Of a DNA stretch of 64,000 nt, positions 1 through 8,807 are shown piece by piece. Every line of letters begins with the position of its first letter. Position 1 is the stretch's first letter. The position numbers and the translations under genes are program-made. The notes under the pieces are model-generated. The model was given only the letters and a program-made list of their open reading frames with translations, did no database searches and had not been told where the DNA came from. The stretch comes from Anaerotignum sp. (GTDB lineage: Bacteria; Bacillota; Clostridia; Lachnospirales; Anaerotignaceae), in the NCBI GenBank assembly GCA_020024265.1, contig JAHHTW010000004.1, forward strand, positions 1 to 64,000. Reading direction: 5' to 3'.

Positions 1-49
1 CGCTACATTAGGGATGTAGAGGTCGCAAGTTCAAATCTTGTCGCCTCGA
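1..49 (+). tRNA. tRNA-Pro (anticodon AGG), 3' part only
   Basis: The window opens inside a tRNA. The anticodon stem pairs 3-7 with 15-19 and the 7-nt loop 8-14 places AGG at 10-12, after U33 and followed by G37. The variable loop is 20-24, the T stem 25-29/37-41 encloses TTCAAAT, the 3' acceptor strand is 42-48 and the discriminator is A49. CCA is not encoded. Anticodon AGG reads proline CCU, and G37 is the usual m1G site of proline tRNAs. The D arm and 5' acceptor strand lie outside the window, so the call rests on the 3' half. Confidence 0.85.
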
Positions 50-56
50 TGGTTTT

Positions 57-98
57 AACCCGTTAAAACGTTGTTTGCAATGTTTTAACGGGTTTTTT
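57..98 (+). terminator. Rho-independent terminator of the tRNA
   Basis: A 13-bp perfect inverted repeat (57-69 with 82-94) and 12-nt loop are followed by six T's at 93-98, directly after the tRNA end. Confidence 0.85.
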
Positions 99-147
99 CG
101 TATATCATCCGATGATTATAAAACAAATAAGAAACCGGGGTGACAAT

Positions 148-774
148 GTGGAAACAATGGAAAACATAGAATTGGTACATTTGGCAAAAAAAGGAGATTT
201 GTATGCTTTTGAACAACTGCTTTTGCGTCATGAAAAAATTGTGTATCATATTGTGCTGCGTATGATGGGCGAGGGAGCAGGTGTAGAAGACCTTTCTCAG
301 GAGGTTTTTTTGAAGGTATATCGGCATTTGCCGCAGTTTGATGAGAAATCGGCATTTTCTACATGGATTTATCGCATTGCGGTCAATACCTGTATTGATG
401 AAATGCGTAAACGTAAGGGCAAACAGACATATTCTCTGGAGGCAGAAATAGAAGCAATGGATGGAAGCTACCACAGGCAGTTTGCAGACAATGGAGATAC
501 ACCGGAGCAGAGTGTACTGCGTCAGGAGCTGAGAGAGGAAGTACTGTCGGCAATGGAATCGCTATCGCCGGAGCATAAGGCTGTGGTTGTTTTACGAGAT
601 ATTCAAGGATTTTCGTATGAGGAGATTTCGGAAATGACAGGGGCAACATTGGGTACTGTCAAATCCCGACTTTCTCGCGCTAGATTACATCTAAAAGAAC
701 AAATTGTAAAGAAACGGGAACGAAAAATAAAAAAGATACGTCAAAAGAAAGGAAAGGAGGGAAACGAATCATGA
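148..774 (+). CDS. ECF-type RNA polymerase sigma factor (SigW/RpoE-like)
   Basis: A 208-residue sigma-70 family protein of extracytoplasmic-function type. Region 2 is near residues 10-80 with the typical stretch EDLSQEVFLKVY and the core-binding segment FSTWIYRIAVNTCID. Region 4 near 140-195 carries the helix-turn-helix GFSYEEISEMTGATLGTVKSRLSRAR. The GTG at 148 was chosen because CGGGGTGA lies 5-12 nt upstream; ATG 157 is an alternative. The stop overlaps the next start as ATGA, so it is translationally coupled to the anti-sigma gene, the standard arrangement for such pairs. The signal sensed is unknown, and no clear autoregulatory ECF promoter was found upstream. Confidence 0.9.
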   Translation: METMENIELVHLAKKGDLYAFEQLLLRHEKIVYHIVLRMMGEGAGVEDLSQEVFLKVYRHLPQFDEKSAFSTWIYRIAVNTCIDEMRKRKGKQTYSLEAEIEAMDGSYHRQFADNGDTPEQSVLRQELREEVLSAMESLSPEHKAVVVLRDIQGFSYEEISEMTGATLGTVKSRLSRARLHLKEQIVKKRERKIKKIRQKKGKEGNES

Positions 775-1826
775 TATGTCAGGAATGTCAAAAATTGCTT
801 TGGGACGATATCGAGGGCAGTACGACAAAGGAACAAAAACAACAGATACAAGAGCATTTGCGTACATGTCATGCATGTCAGCAGGAGAAAAAAATATTGA
901 GTCAGATGCATGATATCTTGCATACCATGCCTCAGGAAGACCTTCCTGAAGGATATCATACAAGATTGATGGCAAAAATCAATGCGGAAGCGCAAAAAAA
1001 TACCAATATCCATCCTTTCACACGCAAACAGCAAAAAACATGGAGAAATATAGGTGTGGTTGCAGCAACATTGTTGATGGTTGCAGCGCTGGGGGGGATA
1101 CAAGGTTTGCAGACATTGCGTGAGCCTCAGCAGAATATGATTGCACAAGTCACAGAACAATCAAAATCAGATGGAGCAAAGGCAGTACCTGATCCGGCAA
1201 TATTTGCGCAGATGCAGAACGAAACAGCGCAGCAGCAAACCGATACACAGGATATGACGGAGCAAGAGGCAATCCATCAGGATACCCAAAAGAAAACCGA
1301 TATAAAGGAAGAACCATACAAACAAAATGTGCAAAACCAAAAGATCATAAAGTCGGCAGATATTTCTGATTCCCTGCAAAATGCAGCATCCAAATCATCA
1401 AAAACAGGGACACAGCCGCAAGCATCAGCAGGAGCATCGGCAGAGCATACGGCACAGGGGGAAGCAGAACAGCAAGGGCAAGACAGTGAAATGGCAAATC
1501 GTATGCAATCAGAGGAAACCGTGGCAGAGGATCAAGCACTGAATGCTGTTGGTGTGCGTGCAGTGGAAGAATCCACACAGGAATGGCTGGTCGAGGTAGA
1601 AAGCATTTCTGATGCGATGCAGCAAATACGTACAGAAATCAAAAATCAAAGCTGGGTAGAATTGGGCACAACAGAAACAAGTATTACCATTGAATTACAG
1701 GCATGCCAAGTACAAGCGTTATATGATGTGGTGGAAAGTATTGGCAAATCGACAGAAACGATTGCCATAGAGGAAACTACTTCTCAAGCGCAAACACAAG
1801 TGTGCATTTTGTTTCAGGCGATATAA
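771..1826 (+). CDS. Membrane-anchored zinc-finger anti-sigma factor
   Basis: A 351-residue protein. The N-terminal cytoplasmic domain has C3 and C6 and the ZAS motif H29-x3-C33-x2-C36 that holds ECF sigma factors. One membrane segment lies at about 93-110. An extracytoplasmic Q/E/A/S-rich low-complexity region of roughly 140 residues follows, then a small folded C-terminal domain from about 260 (begins near AVGVRAVEES). It should sequester the sigma factor encoded just upstream at the membrane until a signal releases it. The long linker and the C-terminal domain are not ones I can name; they are the likely sensor part. Family assignment of the ZAS domain is firm, the signal unknown. Confidence 0.82.
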   Translation: MICQECQKLLWDDIEGSTTKEQKQQIQEHLRTCHACQQEKKILSQMHDILHTMPQEDLPEGYHTRLMAKINAEAQKNTNIHPFTRKQQKTWRNIGVVAATLLMVAALGGIQGLQTLREPQQNMIAQVTEQSKSDGAKAVPDPAIFAQMQNETAQQQTDTQDMTEQEAIHQDTQKKTDIKEEPYKQNVQNQKIIKSADISDSLQNAASKSSKTGTQPQASAGASAEHTAQGEAEQQGQDSEMANRMQSEETVAEDQALNAVGVRAVEESTQEWLVEVESISDAMQQIRTEIKNQSWVELGTTETSITIELQACQVQALYDVVESIGKSTETIAIEETTSQAQTQVCILFQAI

Positions 1827-1827
1827 A

Positions 1828-1867
1828 AAACAGGCATAAGTCGCAGATACGACTTGTGCCTGTTTTT
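1828..1867. terminator. Terminator between convergent genes
   Basis: Long inverted repeat AAACAGGCA...AAGTCG against CGACTT...TGCCTGTTTT with T's after it and A's before it, placed between the anti-sigma gene (plus) and the solute-binding protein gene (minus), so it can serve both. Confidence 0.8.
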
Positions 1868-1884
1868 CTGTCTTATGCCAAATA

Positions 1885-2892
1885 TTATATTCCTTCGGCA
1901 ACGACCTTTTTTGCAAATTCTGTATTGACGAAGTCTGAAAAGGGTACGCGTTGTGTCAACTCTCCCCCTTGTTCCATAATATCCTGAATGAGTGTGAAAC
2001 CTTCTTCTGAGAATATGGGATTTGTATTCCAGCTATCCTGCTCCTGATACCGTTTGAGAATTTCGGAGAGTGTTTGCAAATCGGAATCTGGGAATTGCGG
2101 AAGAATCACCTTGGCAATTTCTTCCGGAGTATGTGTATCCACCCATTGCTGTCCTTTGTAAATGGCTCGTGTAAATGACTCTATGACTTCTGGATGTTCG
2201 GACAAATAAGAATCATTTGCCATGTAAACAGTATAGGGAATATAACCGCTGGCCTGCCCAAGGGATGCTGTGATATATCCGGCGCCACTTTTTTGCAGTG
2301 TGGTGGCAGTTGGTTCAAATTCTACGGTATAATCCCCGACATCTCCACGGAATGCACCAGCTGTGGATGTAAAATCAATGTTGTTTATGATTTCAACATC
2401 CTCGTATGGTTTCAAACCGTTTTGGCGTAATACGTATTCCAATACCAGCTCCGGCATACCACCCAAACGTCCGCCAATGACAGCTTTTCCTTTCAAGTCA
2501 CTCCATTGGAAATCCGGTTCTTTGTTGCGGGAAACCAAGAAGTTTCCGGCACGTTGTGTCAGCTGTAAAAACGCTTTGGGATAGCTTTCCTTTCCTTCAT
2601 TATAGACATAAATACCGGCTTCTGTGCCAAGTAATGCAATATCGGCAGAGTCTGAAAGCAATGCCGTCATGGCTTTGTCTGCACCGTTACCCACGCTTAC
2701 GGTGACATCCAAGCCTTCTTCCTCAAAAAATCCAAGCTCCTGTGCAACATATTGTGGAGCATAAAATACAGAATGTACCACTTCATTCAGACGTACCGGT
2801 GTCAGGCAAGCGCTTTGCTCCTCGGATGTGCAGCCGGTGAGGCAAGATAACCCGAAAATGATACTCAGCCCCAAGGCAATTTGTTTTTTCAT
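1885..2892 (-). CDS. ABC transporter solute-binding lipoprotein (NMT1/THI5/SsuA-like)
   Basis: A 335-residue lipoprotein with signal peptide and lipobox LTGC near residue 20, starting at ATG 2892 after GGGAGG. The mature part resembles periplasmic-binding folds of the nitrate/taurine/pyrimidine-precursor group: LNEVVHSVFYAPQYVAQELG, FFEEEGLDV, then SADIALLGTEAGIYVY. These proteins capture small organic ligands (sulfonates, thiamine pyrimidine, riboflavin precursors) for a membrane permease. No permease or ATPase gene is adjacent, so its partners must lie elsewhere and the ligand cannot be inferred. The 348-bp region 2893-3240 upstream holds no gene; a 7-bp inverted repeat TTGGATT/AATCCAA at 3042-3063 is the only clear structure in it, and I see no known riboswitch there. 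Confidence 0.82.
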   Translation of the reverse strand: MKKQIALGLSIIFGLSCLTGCTSEEQSACLTPVRLNEVVHSVFYAPQYVAQELGFFEEEGLDVTVSVGNGADKAMTALLSDSADIALLGTEAGIYVYNEGKESYPKAFLQLTQRAGNFLVSRNKEPDFQWSDLKGKAVIGGRLGGMPELVLEYVLRQNGLKPYEDVEIINNIDFTSTAGAFRGDVGDYTVEFEPTATTLQKSGAGYITASLGQASGYIPYTVYMANDSYLSEHPEVIESFTRAIYKGQQWVDTHTPEEIAKVILPQFPDSDLQTLSEILKRYQEQDSWNTNPIFSEEGFTLIQDIMEQGGELTQRVPFSDFVNTEFAKKVVAEGI

Positions 2893-3171
2893 GATAAATC
2901 CTCCCGCAAATTCGATTTCCTTACAGTGTATGCCCTTGGATGAAAAAAAGAATTTCGTCCCCAAAAGATTTTCGGGAAGTTTTTGTTTTTTCTTGTATAG
3001 AAAATATGCTTGAGGATGAAAGAAGATTTTCCGCTATGTTGGATTTATCTATGAATCCAAGGAGAAGATGGAGCTGGTTCTGATGGTATTTGGTATGATT
3101 TTTCCGCAATGGCATACTAATTTTGTAATAAATTTTTTCAGTCTTTGCCATACTTTTTTATTGTTTTCGTG

Positions 3172-3177
3172 TATAAT
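3172..3177 (+). promoter_or_regulatory. Probable -10 box of the polA operon
   Basis: A perfect TATAAT 91 bp before polA. A TTGCCA at 3145-3150 is too far away (21 bp) for a standard -35, so only the -10 is well supported. Confidence 0.45.
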
Positions 3178-3267
3178 ATAGAAATACACAACATTGGATC
3201 AAGAGAGCAATGTCAATGACAGCATATAAAAAGCTGTGAGATGTTGCGATATATTAAGGAGAATATT

Positions 3268-5940
3268 ATGGCAGAAAAGATTATGCTCATTGATGGCAAT
3301 AGTATTGTCAACCGTGCATTTTATGGTGTACCGCTTTTGACAAATTCCGAAGGGCAGTACACAAATGCAGTATATGGGTTTTTGAATATTTTATTTAAGC
3401 TGCTGGATGAAGATCAGCCGCAGTATATTGGTGTGGCATTCGATTTGTCTGCCCCCACATTTCGTCATCAATCATTTGATGGTTACAAGGGTACCAGAAA
3501 AGGCATGCCGCAAGAGCTGCGTCAGCAGATGCCCTTGCTCAAAGAAGTGCTGCGAACAATGGGGATTGCAATATATGAACAGGAGGGCTTTGAAGCAGAT
3601 GATATTCTGGGCAGTCTTTCTTTGCGTGCCAAGGAGTCCGGATTGATTCCCATTTTGATTTCGGGCGACCGGGATCTTTTGCAGCTGGCAGATGATATTG
3701 TCAAGGTGCGGATTCCAAAAACAAAGGGCGCACGTACAGAAATCGAAGATTATTATGCAAAGGATGTCGTGGAAAAATATGGTGTGACACCTCTGGAATT
3801 TATTGATGTCAAAGCATTGATGGGGGATACCTCCGATAATGTGCCGGGAGTACCTGGAATTGGTGAAAAAACAGCAATCAAAATCATACAACAGTATCAT
3901 GATTTGGAAACAGCAATCGCATACAGTGCAGAAATCAAGCCGAAAAAAGCATCGGAAAATTTGGCAGAATTTCAAGAACAGGCGAGATTGAGCAAATATC
4001 TTGTCACGATTGTACGGGATATGCCGCTGACACTGGATTTGGAACATATGAAGGCAGAGGGTATTTTTACACCACAAGCATATGCACTGGTGAAACGATT
4101 GGAATTTAAGAGTATGTTTGGGCGTTTTGAAGGCTGTGCAGACAGTAGCTCCAAACAATTGGAAGATCATGCGGTTTCCTATGCACATATTACAACAAAG
4201 CAAGCAGCAGAAGTCTTTTTTGCGGACTTGGAAAAAAGGGAAACGAGTTATATTCTGATTGCAGATGAGGGGATTTGGTATGGCATTGCCATTGCACAGG
4301 AGGGCAAAGAGCCTACATTTGTGGAAATTACAGCACAACTTCGAGAAAAAGATCTGTTTGAGATTTGTAAGCCGTTTTTATTGTGTGACGAGTATCACAA
4401 AATTGGACATGATGTGAAGCAAGATATCCGTCTGCTTTCTCATTTGGAGTATGTGGAAATTGCAGCGGATTTTGATACTGCATTGGCAGCATATCTCATC
4501 AATCCAACAGGCAATTCGTATGCGTATGATGATTTGGCAAGAGATTTTTTGAATGAGGTATATCCCTCTGTGGAAGAAGTGCTTGGCAAAGGGAAGAAGA
4601 AGAAGCCGTTGTCGGATTTATCAGATGTGGAGCGTGTGACATTTGCAGCAAGACAAGCAGAGATTGCGCTTCGTGCAAAAAAAGTGCTTGCAAAGAAGCT
4701 GCATGAAAATGAGCAGGAAGATTTGTTTTTCCATATGGAGATGCCTCTGCTGTATGTGCTTGCAGATATGGAGCATTATGGTATGAAGGTAGACAGAGCT
4801 GCATTGCTGGCATATCAAAAAGAATTGGATACACGCATCACCGCTGTAGAACAGGAGATTTACGAAATGGCAGGGGAGAAGTTTAATATCAATTCTCCCA
4901 AACAGCTGGGCGTGGTATTGTTTGAAAAAATGGGCATGCAAGGTGGCAAAAAGACAAAAACAGGATATTCTACTGCCGCTGATGTTTTGGAAAAGCTCAA
5001 AAAAGACCATCCAATTGTGGAAAAAATATTGTATTACAGGCAGTTGGCAAAGCTGAAAGGAACCTATGCAGATGGTCTTTTGGCAGTGATGGATGAAAAA
5101 ACGGATAAAATTTATTCTACGTTTCATCAGACAATCACTGCAACCGGACGCATCAGCTCCACAGAGCCAAATCTGCAAAACATTCCCATTAAGCTGGATT
5201 TGGGCAGACAGCTAAGAGCAGTATTTATCCCCACATCAGAAGAATACTGTTTTTTGGATGCAGACTATTCGCAGATTGAACTGCGTGTATTGGCACATGT
5301 GGCAGGGGATCAGACATTGATTGATGCGTTTAACAATCAACAGGATATTCATCGCTTGACGGCTTCACAGGTGTTCCATGTGCCGTTTGATGAAGTGACA
5401 CCGCTGCAAAGGCGAAATGCCAAAGCCGTGAATTTTGGCATTGTATATGGAATTGGTGCATTCAGCCTCAGTCAGGATTTGGACATTACACGAAAGGAAG
5501 CAGAACAGTACATTGCTGCATACTTTGAAAAATATCCAAAAATCAAGGAATATCAGGAAAATACCATAAAGGCGGCTACAGAAAATGGATATGCACAAAC
5601 CATATTCAACAGAAGACGTGCGATGCCAGAACTGCAAAGCAAAAATTTCGTACAGCGTTCCTTTGGTGAGAGAGTGGCGATGAATATGCCCATCCAAGGC
5701 AGTGCGGCTGACATCATCAAAATTGCAATGGTAAAGGTACATCATGCATTGAAAGAAGGAGGATATCGTTCTCGTTTGGTTTTGCAGGTGCATGATGAAC
5801 TTTTGATTGAAACACATCAAGAAGAAAAGGAAGCAGTTGCAAGAATTTTGAAGGAAAACATGGAACAGGCAGTTGATTTGGCAGTAAACTTGGATGTGGA
5901 TGTCTGTATTGGGGATAACTGGCTGGATGCAAAGGAGTAA
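3268..5940 (+). CDS. polA: DNA polymerase I
   Basis: An 890-residue family A polymerase for repair and Okazaki-fragment processing. The 5' nuclease domain covers about 1-290 (FEADDILG, SGDRDLLQL, KALMGDTSDNVPGVPGIGEK). The central exonuclease-like domain (about 305-480) lacks the D-x-E proofreading motif; the matching segment reads YILIADEGIWYGIA, so proofreading is probably absent as in Bacillus Pol I. The polymerase domain has motif A DADYSQIELR at about 664, motif B RRNAKAVNFGIVYG at about 715 and motif C VHDE at about 841. ATG 3268 follows AAGGAG; an in-frame ATG at 3241 has no RBS. It heads a polA-coaE-transglycosylase run. Confidence 0.97.
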   Translation: MAEKIMLIDGNSIVNRAFYGVPLLTNSEGQYTNAVYGFLNILFKLLDEDQPQYIGVAFDLSAPTFRHQSFDGYKGTRKGMPQELRQQMPLLKEVLRTMGIAIYEQEGFEADDILGSLSLRAKESGLIPILISGDRDLLQLADDIVKVRIPKTKGARTEIEDYYAKDVVEKYGVTPLEFIDVKALMGDTSDNVPGVPGIGEKTAIKIIQQYHDLETAIAYSAEIKPKKASENLAEFQEQARLSKYLVTIVRDMPLTLDLEHMKAEGIFTPQAYALVKRLEFKSMFGRFEGCADSSSKQLEDHAVSYAHITTKQAAEVFFADLEKRETSYILIADEGIWYGIAIAQEGKEPTFVEITAQLREKDLFEICKPFLLCDEYHKIGHDVKQDIRLLSHLEYVEIAADFDTALAAYLINPTGNSYAYDDLARDFLNEVYPSVEEVLGKGKKKKPLSDLSDVERVTFAARQAEIALRAKKVLAKKLHENEQEDLFFHMEMPLLYVLADMEHYGMKVDRAALLAYQKELDTRITAVEQEIYEMAGEKFNINSPKQLGVVLFEKMGMQGGKKTKTGYSTAADVLEKLKKDHPIVEKILYYRQLAKLKGTYADGLLAVMDEKTDKIYSTFHQTITATGRISSTEPNLQNIPIKLDLGRQLRAVFIPTSEEYCFLDADYSQIELRVLAHVAGDQTLIDAFNNQQDIHRLTASQVFHVPFDEVTPLQRRNAKAVNFGIVYGIGAFSLSQDLDITRKEAEQYIAAYFEKYPKIKEYQENTIKAATENGYAQTIFNRRRAMPELQSKNFVQRSFGERVAMNMPIQGSAADIIKIAMVKVHHALKEGGYRSRLVLQVHDELLIETHQEEKEAVARILKENMEQAVDLAVNLDVDVCIGDNWLDAKE

Positions 5941-5945
5941 TCAAA

Positions 5946-6542
5946 ATGAAAGTAATCGGTTTGACAGGCGGTACAGGCAGCGGAAAAAGTGAAGTAAGCA
6001 AATATTTACAGGAAATGGGTGCAGGCATTATAGACGCAGATTTGGTGGCACGTCAGATCGTAGAGATTGGAAAACCGGCGTATCGTCAGATTGTGGCGCA
6101 TTTTGGAAAAGAGATCTTGCAGGAGGATGGGAACATCCTCCGTCACAGGCTTGGAGAAATTGTATTTTCCAATGCAGAGGAATTGGCTTTTTTGAATCAA
6201 TGTACGCATACATACATTGTACAGGAAATGCAGCGTCAAATCATACAGTATCAGCAAGAAGGTACTGCTTTTTGCATCGTGCTGGATGCCCCTTTGCTTT
6301 TTGAAGCAGGTCTGGACACGCTTTGTGACAGTGTTTGGGTAGTATATGCAGATGCAGATGTACGTACAAGGCGCATTATCAAGAGAGATGGTATTTCTGA
6401 GCAAACGGCAAGAGCGAGAATTGCCAGTCAGAAAACATGGGAGGAATATCATGCATTGTCGGATGTGATATTGGATAACAGTAAGGATTTACAGCATTTG
6501 CAACAACAACTTGCACAGGCGGTAAAGGAAATAAAATCATAA
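5946..6542 (+). CDS. coaE: Dephospho-CoA kinase
   Basis: A 198-residue P-loop kinase that phosphorylates the ribose 3'-OH of dephospho-CoA, the last step of coenzyme A synthesis. Walker A GGTGSGKS is at residues 8-15, followed by the substrate-binding IIDADLVARQIVE; DAPLLFEAGL near 117 and the lid region RTRRIIKRDG are typical. The AAGGAG RBS overlaps the end of polA, 5 bp upstream, so the two are co-transcribed. Length matches the family. Confidence 0.95.
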   Translation: MKVIGLTGGTGSGKSEVSKYLQEMGAGIIDADLVARQIVEIGKPAYRQIVAHFGKEILQEDGNILRHRLGEIVFSNAEELAFLNQCTHTYIVQEMQRQIIQYQQEGTAFCIVLDAPLLFEAGLDTLCDSVWVVYADADVRTRRIIKRDGISEQTARARIASQKTWEEYHALSDVILDNSKDLQHLQQQLAQAVKEIKS

Positions 6543-6562
6543 AATAGTAGGTGGCGAAAAGA

Positions 6563-7114
6563 ATGCGTTTGATCAAAAAGCTGGTGACATTGCTGTTTGT
6601 ATGCAGTGTGCTGCTGGCAATCGGATATTTTATCATTATGCCCAAGGTGGTGCCTTTGGCATATGAAGAAGAGGTGGAGCGGTACGCAGCGGAGTATGAA
6701 GTTCCTCCTTCCTTGGTATATGCAGTGATTTTCTGTGAGAGCAGGTATTCCCCTCAGGCGGTATCGGGCGCAGGGGCAAAAGGTTTGATGCAGATTCAGG
6801 ATGATACAGCATATTGGGTTGCTGAACAGATTCCGGAAATGGATGCAGAGCAAATGGATATTTATCATGTACAGACCAATATACAGATTGGATGCTATTA
6901 TTTGGGCTGGCTGCTGGAAAAATTTCAGGGTGTTGTCCCTACCTCATTGGCTGGGTATAACGCAGGGCATAATGCCGTTGCAAAATGGCTCAAGGATGAG
7001 GAAAAAAGCAAAGATGGGTTGACACTGGATGAAATTCCTTATGCAGAAACAGAAAATTATGTGAAAAAAGTGATGTTTATGCAGAAGGTATATGCATATC
7101 GATATGGGGTATAA
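6563..7114 (+). CDS. Membrane-anchored lytic transglycosylase (SLT domain)
   Basis: A 183-residue murein hydrolase. An N-terminal membrane anchor (about 9-28) is followed by an SLT/Slt70-type goose-lysozyme-like domain: catalytic Glu59 in CESRYSP, then GAKGLMQIQDDTA and SLAGYNAGHNAVAKWL. It should cleave the MurNAc-GlcNAc bond with 1,6-anhydro product at the outer face of the membrane. ATG 6563 is preferred over GTG 6551 because TAGGTGG lies 10 nt upstream. It follows coaE closely, an order common in clostridia. Confidence 0.9.
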   Translation: MRLIKKLVTLLFVCSVLLAIGYFIIMPKVVPLAYEEEVERYAAEYEVPPSLVYAVIFCESRYSPQAVSGAGAKGLMQIQDDTAYWVAEQIPEMDAEQMDIYHVQTNIQIGCYYLGWLLEKFQGVVPTSLAGYNAGHNAVAKWLKDEEKSKDGLTLDEIPYAETENYVKKVMFMQKVYAYRYGV

Positions 7115-7129
7115 GGAAGGTGCAAAAGA

Positions 7130-8737
7130 ATGAAATGGAAAAGAAGCATTGCCATACTTCTGATTTGTTTCTTGACTGGCTGTACAGAAAAGCCAAAGGA
7201 ACAAGAACAGACCGATGTGGTCACGCAAAGTGTACAAACCAATATTACAAAAGATGATTTTACATTATCCATGCGTGTGCCGGAAACGCTCAATCCGCTG
7301 TTGAATCGGGATGCTTCTGTGGATTGTATATTAAAGCTGATGTTTTTGCCATTGATAGGGCAAAGCGAAGATGGTAAATCAGAAAAGGGCGTTGCGGAAA
7401 GCTGGGAGCTTTCACCGGATGGACGCATGCTGTCTGTGCAGCTGCGCAGCGGACTGCAATGGGAGGATGGTACACCGGTTACAGCCAATGATGTGGTTTT
7501 TTCATACCAGACCATTGTAGGCGCACCACAGGATGCCGTATACAAAAAGGTTGTGGATTATGTTTCTGCCTGCACCAAAACATCTGACAATCGTGTAAAT
7601 ATTTATTTTCGGCAAGCATTTAGCGGAAATCTCTCTACATTATATTTCCCTGTCATTTCACGGGCATACTACAAGGGGAATACAGCAATCAACAGTGAGG
7701 CGAGTATGCATCCGTTATGTAATGGCCCCTATCGTATGGAAAGCTATAGCATGGCTTCCATGTTAAAATTGGTTGCCAATGAGCATTATATTGATGGTGC
7801 GGTGGGGATTCCCAAAATACAGGTGAGAATTACCGCAGGGAAGGATACAGATGTCTTTTCGTTCCAGCAGGGTATTTTGGACGCTATGGTGACAGATGCC
7901 ATAGAAGCAGGCAAATATCTGGACGCAGAAATGAAAACAAACAGCTATGCATTTTCCTCCGGATTATATGACTTTATTGGATTTAATTTTCAGAATGCGT
8001 TGTTTCAGGATAAGGATATTAGGCAGGCAGTGGCATATGCCGTGCCAACAGAGGAGATTTATGAAACAGCGTATTTGCAGTTTGCAGATATGACAAATAC
8101 CCCGATACATCCGAAATCTTGGCTGTATGAAACAAATGTGGTTTCGTATCAATATGATACAGAAATGGCGAATACACTGCTGAAAAATGCAGGTTTTACG
8201 GAGAGCGACAGCAATGGTGTACGAAAGCGCCAAAAGGAAAACGGGACAGAAGAACGTTTGCAGGTGCGTATATTGGTCAATCAGGAAAATGTTGCACGCA
8301 AACAAATTGCAGCAAAACTGGAAAGCGAGTTGGAAGGTATTGGCTTTGATGTAACGGTGGAAGCTCCCACATATGAAATTTATCAGGAAAAGCTTACAAA
8401 AGGGGAGTTTGACTTGGTTGTTGGGGGCTGGCGTATGTCAGAAGTATTGGACTTGCGACCATTTTTTGCAACCGGAGGCATGTATAATTATATCCGGTAT
8501 TCCAATCCCGAGATAGACCAACTTTTGCAGGCTGCCAATCAGGCAGTGGGTGAGGGGCAGACTGTTTTGGCATATAGCAATTTACAAAAACGCCTGTCTG
8601 AGGAATTGCCTTATATCAGTCTTGCGTATCGACAGGATGTTTTGATGCTTTCCAATGATGTGAGTGGGGCAGTTCAGCCAAATCGGATCAATGTATATCA
8701 TGGCATCGCAAACTGGACTTTGGAACGTGGTGCATAA
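7130..8737 (+). CDS. Peptide/nickel-type ABC solute-binding lipoprotein (SBP family 5)
   Basis: A 535-residue OppA/DppA-like binding protein with signal peptide and lipobox LTGC at about 16-19. Family 5 signs are the N-terminal LNPLLNRD segment, VAESWELSPDGRMLSVQLRS, the DVVFSYQTI signature region and the C-terminal LQKRLSEELPYISLAYR. It probably captures oligopeptides at the membrane surface. It is 15 bp after the transglycosylase, which hints at muropeptide or peptide scavenging coupled to wall turnover, but that is inference. No permease genes follow. Confidence 0.88.
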   Translation: MKWKRSIAILLICFLTGCTEKPKEQEQTDVVTQSVQTNITKDDFTLSMRVPETLNPLLNRDASVDCILKLMFLPLIGQSEDGKSEKGVAESWELSPDGRMLSVQLRSGLQWEDGTPVTANDVVFSYQTIVGAPQDAVYKKVVDYVSACTKTSDNRVNIYFRQAFSGNLSTLYFPVISRAYYKGNTAINSEASMHPLCNGPYRMESYSMASMLKLVANEHYIDGAVGIPKIQVRITAGKDTDVFSFQQGILDAMVTDAIEAGKYLDAEMKTNSYAFSSGLYDFIGFNFQNALFQDKDIRQAVAYAVPTEEIYETAYLQFADMTNTPIHPKSWLYETNVVSYQYDTEMANTLLKNAGFTESDSNGVRKRQKENGTEERLQVRILVNQENVARKQIAAKLESELEGIGFDVTVEAPTYEIYQEKLTKGEFDLVVGGWRMSEVLDLRPFFATGGMYNYIRYSNPEIDQLLQAANQAVGEGQTVLAYSNLQKRLSEELPYISLAYRQDVLMLSNDVSGAVQPNRINVYHGIANWTLERGA

Positions 8738-8807
8738 AATATAATATAGAACGGCGCTGTAGCAAACCAGAGAGAAAACAGCGACCATATGGGAAAGGGT
8801 GGCGTGT

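Noticed and set aside
2893..3240. Possible riboswitch in front of the minus-strand solute-binding protein gene
   Set aside because: I searched by eye for TPP, FMN and SAM motifs and found none; only a small 7-bp hairpin is present.
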